Below, one piece after another: positions 59,216 through 64,000 of a stretch of 64,000 nucleotides of DNA. Every line of letters starts with the position of its first letter. Position 1 is the first letter of the stretch. Both the position numbers and the translations under genes were made by a program. The DNA comes from DATGZX01 sp035296965 (GTDB lineage Bacteria; Planctomycetota; Planctomycetia; Gemmatales; Gemmataceae), in assembly GCA_035296965.1 (NCBI GenBank), contig DATGZX010000132.1, positions 1 through 64,000 of the forward strand, in the 5' to 3' direction. The notes under the pieces are model-generated. The model had not been told where the DNA came from. It saw only the letters and a program-made list of their open reading frames with translations, and did not search any database.

Positions 59216-60469
59216 ATGACAGAAACCTGTCTGATCGATACGCTTGGCCCGCTCGCCGTCGTGCAGCCACAGGACATCGCTGAGTTGAGCAACGCGGTTT
59301 GCGCCGCGGCCGGACGCGACGAGGCGATTTATCCGATCGGCGGCAAGACAATGCTTGCGTATGGCTTACCCCCTATCAAGCCAGGCATTGCAGTCGATAC
59401 TGGTCGGTTGGATCGCGTGATCGACTACCCGGCGCGCGACATGACGGTCACGGTTCAGGCCGGCATTACCCTTGCAAAACTGCAGGCCGTGCTCGGCAAG
59501 GAAAACCAGCGGCTGCCTATCGATGTGCCTCTGGCAGAACGCGCTACCCTTGGCGGCGTTCTGGCGACCAACGCCAGCGGGCCGCGCCGTTATGGATTTG
59601 GCACCGCTCGTGATTATGTCATTGGCATCAGCGTGATGAACGACCAAGGCGAAGAAGCCAAGGCCGGGGGGCGCGTGGTCAAGAACGTGGCAGGCTACGA
59701 TCTATGCAAGCTCTATATTGGCTCGCTCGGGACACTCGGCATCATCACGCAAGTGACGCTCAAGCTCAAGCCCCGGCCCGAGGAGCAAGCCTTGTTGACG
59801 CTCCCCTGCAGCGACGCTGCTCTGGAAGCCGTGCTCGATCGATTGCACGGCTCGCGCACTCGGCCGATCTGTCTCGATCTACTCAACCGAGCAACTGTCC
59901 AGTACATCAATCAACAGATTGACAACGCACTCCCGGATTCGCCGTGGGTCGTTGCAATTGGCTTTGAGGACAATCGACCGGCAGTGGAGTGGCAGGTTCA
60001 AGAGGTCACCAGGGAATTGGCGGATGCAGGATGGAGCGGTATCCATTTACGCCAGACTTCTTCTGCAGAATCGCTCTGGCGCGCTCTTGTTGAGTTCCCG
60101 GCCTGGCCGGGTGGAAGACTAACGTTCAAAACGAACCTGCCGCCTCATGCCTGTGCTGCCTTCTGCCGGCAAGCTGCAGCCAGTTATGAACCACTGCTGC
60201 TTCAGGCTCATGCCGGGAATGGCATTGTGATCGGTCAGTCGGACGATCATCTAACATTCGAGGCAGCGAAGGTGTTGATGGGGACGTTGCAAGCGGCGGC
60301 TTCCAACGTGCACGGCAATCTGGTCATTTTGCGCTGTCCTGCGGAGTGGAAAGCGGTTCTGCCGGTCTGGGGATGCCCCCGTCAGGATGGCTGGTTGATG
60401 CACGCCGTCAAACAAAGACTTGACCCGGGGCGGTTATTCAATCCTGGGCGGTTCGTGGATGGCATCTGA
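59216..60469 (+). CDS. glcE: Glycolate oxidase subunit GlcE-like, FAD-binding
   Basis: A 417-residue second FAD-binding subunit. YPIGGKTMLAYGLPP and RLPIDVPLAERATLGGVLAT with NASGPRRYGFGTARDYVIGI identify the PCMH domain, then GGRVVKNVAGYDLCKLYIGS and GTLGIITQVTLKLKPRPEE. The C-terminal HAGNGIV and LDPGRLFNPGRFV are typical of GlcE. It works with GlcD and GlcF at the membrane. The start at 59216 (MTETCLID) is uncertain, with a weak ribosome site. glcF starts 13 bases after its stop. Confidence 0.85.
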   Translation: MTETCLIDTLGPLAVVQPQDIAELSNAVCAAAGRDEAIYPIGGKTMLAYGLPPIKPGIAVDTGRLDRVIDYPARDMTVTVQAGITLAKLQAVLGKENQRLPIDVPLAERATLGGVLATNASGPRRYGFGTARDYVIGISVMNDQGEEAKAGGRVVKNVAGYDLCKLYIGSLGTLGIITQVTLKLKPRPEEQALLTLPCSDAALEAVLDRLHGSRTRPICLDLLNRATVQYINQQIDNALPDSPWVVAIGFEDNRPAVEWQVQEVTRELADAGWSGIHLRQTSSAESLWRALVEFPAWPGGRLTFKTNLPPHACAAFCRQAAASYEPLLLQAHAGNGIVIGQSDDHLTFEAAKVLMGTLQAAASNVHGNLVILRCPAEWKAVLPVWGCPRQDGWLMHAVKQRLDPGRLFNPGRFVDGI

Positions 60470-60482
60470 GAGACGAGGACTC

Positions 60483-61835
60483 ATGATTGCTGGTAATACA
60501 GTTCCGTCGCGGACCTCCCTGCCTACGCTTCCTTCCTCGGCAGAAAACACCGGCATCGATTACGAGCTGTTCCTCGATTGCGTGCATTGCGGCCTATGCA
60601 CTTCGGCTTGCCCCACCTATGTCGAGCTGGGCAACGAGGCAGACAGCCCGCGCGGGCGAATTTACCTGATGCGTGCCGTCACCGACGGACGGCTCGACTT
60701 GAATAACGACGTTCGCCGCCACCTCGATCTCTGTCTCGACTGTCGGGCGTGCGAATCGGCGTGTCCTTCCGGCGTCCAGTATGGCAAGCTGATCGAACCC
60801 TTCCGTATTCACATGGCCAAGACGGAGCCCGAAGCAGCCACAATGGGGCTTCTCCAGCGTCTACTGATCTTTGGCATTACACCATACGCCTGGCGCACCA
60901 GGATGGCTCTGGCTCCCGCGCGCTTCTTGCAACGGACGGGGATCGACCGGCTGCTAACGGATTTGGGCCTGCTGCGTCTCCTGCCGGATGCCCTCCGGCG
61001 GATGCACGACATGCTGCCCCGTCTTACCCGGCACCCTGGCAGACTGCCGGAGTTGCTGCCTGCCGAGGGGAAGCGCCGTGCTAGCGTGGCCCTGTTCACC
61101 GGGTGTGCAGCCGACGCGATGTTTCCGCAAACTACCCTGGCGACAGTGCGCGTGCTCCGGCGCAACGGCTGCGATGTCTGGGTGCCACGAGAGCAGGTCT
61201 GTTGCGGCGCCCTGCACTATCACGCCGCGCAATTGAAGCCGGCTCAACGCTTCGCCTCGGCCAACGTCGAGATCTTCTGCTCATCGGCAATCGGGCCACA
61301 GGTCGATGCCATTATCGTCAACGCCGCCGGTTGCGGGGCCATGCTCAAGGATTACGCCCATCTCATGCACGACACACCGATGGCGGCAAGAGGCCGGGCA
61401 TTTGCCGACAAGGTGCGCGACGTCAATGAATTCCTCGTGGAGCTTGGTCCCGTGCGGCCGGAGCATTCGCTACCCGTACGCGCGGCTTATCACGATGCGT
61501 GCCATCTCTGTCATGCGCAACAGATTCGCAAACAGCCGCGGCAGCTCCTGGAGATGATTCCTGGCCTGGAGCTGGTTCCTCTCGCTGAGCCCGAGCTATG
61601 TTGCGGCGCCGCCGGGAGTTACAATCTCACGCAGCCGGAGATGGCCGAGCGCCTTGGCAAGCGCAAGACGAAAAACATCCTTGCGGCCGACATTCAGGCC
61701 GTCTTTACCGGCAATGTGGGCTGTCTCCTGCAAATTGGAAGGTATCTGAAGCAGGATCGGCCGCATCTCTGGATCGCGCATCCGGTAGACGCCCTTTGGG
61801 CGAGCTATACCGGCGAGTCCCTCCACGTTGGTTAG
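60483..61835 (+). CDS. glcF: Glycolate oxidase iron-sulfur subunit GlcF-like
   Basis: A 450-residue Fe-S protein. Two 4Fe-4S clusters are bound by CVHCGLCTSACPTY and CLDCRACESACPSG (about residues 33-110). Two CCG-type domains follow: ALFTGCAADAMFPQTTL with VCCGALHYHA, and YHDACHLCHAQQIRKQPRQL with ELCCGAAGSYNLTQPEMAER, which bind further clusters or heme-like partners. It passes electrons from the FAD subunits to the quinone pool. GAGG precedes the ATG at 60483. ridA starts 11 bases after its stop, so the operon continues. Confidence 0.9.
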   Translation: MIAGNTVPSRTSLPTLPSSAENTGIDYELFLDCVHCGLCTSACPTYVELGNEADSPRGRIYLMRAVTDGRLDLNNDVRRHLDLCLDCRACESACPSGVQYGKLIEPFRIHMAKTEPEAATMGLLQRLLIFGITPYAWRTRMALAPARFLQRTGIDRLLTDLGLLRLLPDALRRMHDMLPRLTRHPGRLPELLPAEGKRRASVALFTGCAADAMFPQTTLATVRVLRRNGCDVWVPREQVCCGALHYHAAQLKPAQRFASANVEIFCSSAIGPQVDAIIVNAAGCGAMLKDYAHLMHDTPMAARGRAFADKVRDVNEFLVELGPVRPEHSLPVRAAYHDACHLCHAQQIRKQPRQLLEMIPGLELVPLAEPELCCGAAGSYNLTQPEMAERLGKRKTKNILAADIQAVFTGNVGCLLQIGRYLKQDRPHLWIAHPVDALWASYTGESLHVG

Positions 61836-61846
61836 AGGTTGACGCC

Positions 61847-62239
61847 ATGCCAAGAAAAAACATCGCAACCGGAACACCCTGGGAGCCCATCGTGGGCTAC
61901 TCGCGCGCGGTTCGCATGGGCTCCTTCATTGCCGTATCCGGCACAACAGCAACCGACGCCGAGGGCAACATCGTTGGCCATGGTGATCCTTATGTACAGG
62001 CGCTGCAAGTCCTGCGCAACATCGAGGCTGCACTGCGCAGTGCCGGCGCTCAGCTCAAGGATGTGGTGCGCACGCGGATGTTCGTCACGAACATTGCGGA
62101 TTGGGAAAGAGTGGCCAAGGCGCATGCAGAGTTTTTCGGAGATATTCGACCGGCCAGCACCATGGTGGAGGTCAGCCGGCTGATCTCTCCCGAGATCCTG
62201 TTGGAGATTGAGGCCGACGCCATCGTCAACGATTCCTAA
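61847..62239 (+). CDS. RidA family deaminase
   Basis: A 130-residue RidA (YjgF/YER057c/UK114) protein. WEPIVGYSRAVRMGSFIAVS, then GDPYVQALQVLRNIEAALRS, AGAQLKDVVRTRMFVTNIAD (with the conserved Arg) and ASTMVEVSRLISPEILLEIE are family marks. RidA hydrolyses reactive enamine/imine intermediates to keto acids. Placed between glcF and a DapA-type enzyme, it may protect from, or process, an imine formed by that set. AGAGG precedes the ATG. dapA-like gene follows 17 bases later. Confidence 0.88.
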   Translation: MPRKNIATGTPWEPIVGYSRAVRMGSFIAVSGTTATDAEGNIVGHGDPYVQALQVLRNIEAALRSAGAQLKDVVRTRMFVTNIADWERVAKAHAEFFGDIRPASTMVEVSRLISPEILLEIEADAIVNDS

Positions 62240-62256
62240 AGAAACCGAGAGGGACT

Positions 62257-63147
62257 ATGCAAATCCGTGGGATCATCCCGCCCGTGGCCACGCCGATGCA
62301 GGCGAACGAAGACCTGGACCTGCCGCGACTCCGGTGGTTTCTGGACCACCTGATCCAGGGGGGCGTGCACGGGCTTTTCGTGCTGGGAACCAACAGCGAG
62401 TTTTATGCTTTAGCTGAGCGCGAGAAGCAGGAAGTCATCGCGACGGCCGTCGCCCATGTGCAACGCCGCGTGCCGGTCTTTGCGGGCACCGGAGCCGAGA
62501 CTACCCGCGAAGCAGTGCGCTTGACGCAGATGGCCGAGCGCGAAGGCGTGGATGGGGTGTCGGTGATCACGCCTTATTTTGTGAGCCCCAGCCAGCAAGA
62601 AATCTACGATCACTACCGCCGCATCGCCGAGAATACTTCGCTGCCGCTGATCCTCTACAACAACCCGACGACCTGTGGCGGTCTCAAAATCGATGTGGAT
62701 ACGGTGGCCCGGCTGGCGCAGATTCCGAACATCCTTGGCATCAAGGATTCCAGCGGCGATCTGCAAAACACCATTGAATACATCCAGGTGGTTCCCGAGG
62801 GTTTTGCCGTCATGCAGGGCCGCGATACGTTGATCTATCCGAGCGTACTTTTCGGGGCGCGAGGCGCTGTCCCCGCGTCCGCAAACATCGCTCCTGCCCT
62901 GTGCGTTGAAATCTTTGAGGCTGCAGAGCGCGGCGACCATGCCCGTGCCAAGGCTGCTCAGTTGCGGCTTAATCCCATCCGACTCAGCCTGACACTGGGA
63001 ACGGCTCCGGGCGGCGTCAAGGCAGCGCTCTCGCTATTAGGCCTATCGATTGGTCCTTCCCGAGCGCCGGTCGGGCCGCTTTCCCCGGATAAGCTGGAGA
63101 AGATGCGCGCAGCGCTCGAGAAAGCCGGCGACCAGGTAGGAAGGTAG
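62257..63147 (+). CDS. DapA family (DHDPS/N-acetylneuraminate lyase-like) aldolase
   Basis: A 296-residue class I aldolase barrel. IRGIIPPVATPMQANEDLDL, then LGTNSEFYALAEREKQEVI, ITPYFVSPSQQEIYDHYRRI, LILYNNPTTCGGLKIDVDTV (Tyr) and NILGIKDSSGDL (Schiff-base Lys) are diagnostic. The motif LFVLGTNSEFYAL replaces the GTTGE of true DHDPS, so it is probably a 2-keto-acid lyase or dehydratase and not lysine biosynthesis. It is the last gene of the glc operon, before a strong hairpin. It may make or remove a 2-keto acid. Confidence 0.85.
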   Translation: MQIRGIIPPVATPMQANEDLDLPRLRWFLDHLIQGGVHGLFVLGTNSEFYALAEREKQEVIATAVAHVQRRVPVFAGTGAETTREAVRLTQMAEREGVDGVSVITPYFVSPSQQEIYDHYRRIAENTSLPLILYNNPTTCGGLKIDVDTVARLAQIPNILGIKDSSGDLQNTIEYIQVVPEGFAVMQGRDTLIYPSVLFGARGAVPASANIAPALCVEIFEAAERGDHARAKAAQLRLNPIRLSLTLGTAPGGVKAALSLLGLSIGPSRAPVGPLSPDKLEKMRAALEKAGDQVGR

Positions 63148-63266
63148 TCGCAACACCTTGCGGGATCACGCTCGATGAACAACAACCCACTGCCGAGGCG
63201 TGTTAAGAAAACTGATCCCGGTCGAAAGGGACGGGCCACTCACTCAGTTCGGCTTTAGGCCAACAA

Positions 63267-63296
63267 AAAGCCCCGCCTTTGCCAAAGGCGGGGCTT
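63267..63296 (+). terminator. Strong intrinsic-type terminator hairpin
   Basis: AAAGCCCCGCCTTT (63267-63280) and AAAGGCGGGGCTTT (63283-63296) form a perfect 14-bp stem with a loop of two bases. It lies between the glc operon and a minus-strand sigma gene, so it may end both. T runs flank it on both strands only weakly (AAAAAG on the left). Confidence 0.8.
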
Positions 63297-63327
63297 TGCG
63301 TGTTTTCGGAATCGAAGAGCACCGGCA

Positions 63328-64000
63328 TCAAGGCATATCGATCTTCTGCTCGCGGGCGATGTCCCGCAGCTTGGCCATGATCCGCACGTTCAGCTGTCGG
63401 ACGCGTTCCTTGGTAATGCCCAGTTGTTGGCCGATCTCTTCAAGCGTCATGCCTTCCGAGTAGTTGTCCAAACCGGCTCGCATGCGGATGATCTGGCGTT
63501 CGCGTGGGTCGAGGTACTCGAGCAACCGGTTGACGCGGTGCTTGGTTTGCTCTACCGAGGAGACCATCTCTTGCTCGTCGCTGCGCATGTCTGGAGCGGC
63601 TTCGAACATTTGTTCGTGCCCGGTCACATAGCGTTCGCGTCGGCGTTTTTCCTCGGGGATGCTCCGCGCGAAGTTCTTCATGATCGCCCAACTCGCGTAC
63701 GTGCTGAACTTGTTGCCTCGGCTGAAGTCGAATTTTTCCACGGCGCGGATCAGCGACATGTTGCCGTCCGACAGCAGTTCGAAGAAGTTGTCCGTCTGGG
63801 CTGAGTGACGTTTGGCGATCGCTACCACCAGCCGCATGTTGCTGCTGATGAGCTGGTCCTTGATCGCGGTCGCCTGGTTCTGCAATTCCTCGATCCGTTC
63901 CAGGTCCTGGATGCGGGCCCGGGCCGGGTCAAGCTTGGCACGCAGCTTGGCGGCCTGGTGCTTGAGGAAGTTCATCTTGCGGAACAGGTGTTGTTCCTGT
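63328..64000 (-). CDS. Sigma-70 family RNA polymerase factor (SigA-like), 5' end cut off
   Basis: The last 224 residues of a sigma factor whose start is beyond the right edge. QEQHLFRKMNFLKHQAAKLR runs in from the edge, then region 2 (LISSNMRLVVAIAKRHSAQ, FFELLSDGNMSLIRAVEKFD, GNKFSTYASWAIMKNFARSI), a linker, and region 4 (LDPRERQIIRMRAGLDN, MTLEEIGQQLGITKERVRQL). The HLFRKMN text is typical of planctomycete RpoD-like factors. It directs transcription from housekeeping or stress promoters. The downstream hairpin at 63267-63296 can end it. Confidence 0.85.
   Translation of the reverse strand, partial: QEQHLFRKMNFLKHQAAKLRAKLDPARARIQDLERIEELQNQATAIKDQLISSNMRLVVAIAKRHSAQTDNFFELLSDGNMSLIRAVEKFDFSRGNKFSTYASWAIMKNFARSIPEEKRRRERYVTGHEQMFEAAPDMRSDEQEMVSSVEQTKHRVNRLLEYLDPRERQIIRMRAGLDNYSEGMTLEEIGQQLGITKERVRQLNVRIMAKLRDIAREQKIDMP

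Overview
The window looks like chromosome of a GC-rich planctomycete, probably from the Gemmataceae/Gemmatales. The evidence is a DUF1559 prepilin-like protein (11.4 kb), several short secreted proteins of the planctomycete hypothetical type, a BlaI/BlaR1 pair with an unusual sensor half, DUF6263 and HEAT-repeat secreted proteins, and many intergenic palindromic elements. There is no rRNA, tRNA, phage or CRISPR locus that I can recognise. The placement is inferred from gene families, not from a marker gene.

Layout. 0-5.7 kb: remains of a four-helix-bundle gene, an SDR oxidoreductase, a DUF6263 protein, a SurA-like foldase and a HEAT/beta-propeller protein. 5.7-10.8 kb (minus strand): YceH family, a DUF4404-like protein, a tyrosine-rich secreted protein, and the blaI-blaR1 operon with a visible promoter/operator. 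10.8-18.3 kb (mostly plus): DUF1559 protein, lipoprotein, GT-C-like membrane protein, Gfo/Idh/MocA oxidoreductase and a secreted protein. 18.3-19.9 kb: a REP-associated transposase (RAYT) with two fused Y1 domains, between two mirror-image arrays of about 37-bp REP repeats. 19.9-27.7 kb: purH, tilS, a GT87-like protein, trpC, a CPBP protease and a GcvT/YgfZ protein, with two convergent overlaps. 27.7-34.5 kb: a small membrane protein, a LarA-like protein lacking expected active-site residues, an aldehyde dehydrogenase with a class III aminotransferase, a coiled-coil protein and a small secreted protein. 34.6-42.7 kb (minus): M28 peptidase with PDZ domain and two large APC-type permeases. 42.9-47 kb (plus): M20 peptidase and an AtuA / AtuA-related / enoyl-CoA hydratase operon. 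47-52.3 kb (minus): MfnD-like ATP-grasp enzyme, TolC-type lipoprotein, Mpo1-like protein and a possible toxin-antitoxin-like pair. 52.4-64 kb: DEAD helicase, an orphan small gene with a structured leader, an ECF-like sigma factor, metK, a flavin reductase, glcD-glcE-glcF-ridA-dapA-like genes, and at the right edge a truncated primary-type sigma factor on the minus strand.

How genes work together. The clearest functional units are blaI-blaR1 (signal-responsive repression), glcDEF with RidA and a DapA-family enzyme (oxidation of glycolate or a related 2-hydroxy acid, plus handling of a reactive keto or enamine product), AtuA/AtuA-like/enoyl-CoA hydratase (acyl-CoA or terpenoid-acid breakdown), and the aldehyde dehydrogenase/aminotransferase pair (amino-acid catabolism, possibly lysine). 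Most remaining genes are single transcription units.

The most unusual content is the repeat landscape: the RAYT locus with mirrored REP arrays; a 111-bp MITE-like element in two copies, one of which sits inside a larger palindromic element with a 5-bp target duplication; a family of intergenic elements ending in AACTTAG; a shared element of about 210 bp beside the LarA-like and ATP-grasp genes; and numerous GC-rich palindromes of other families.
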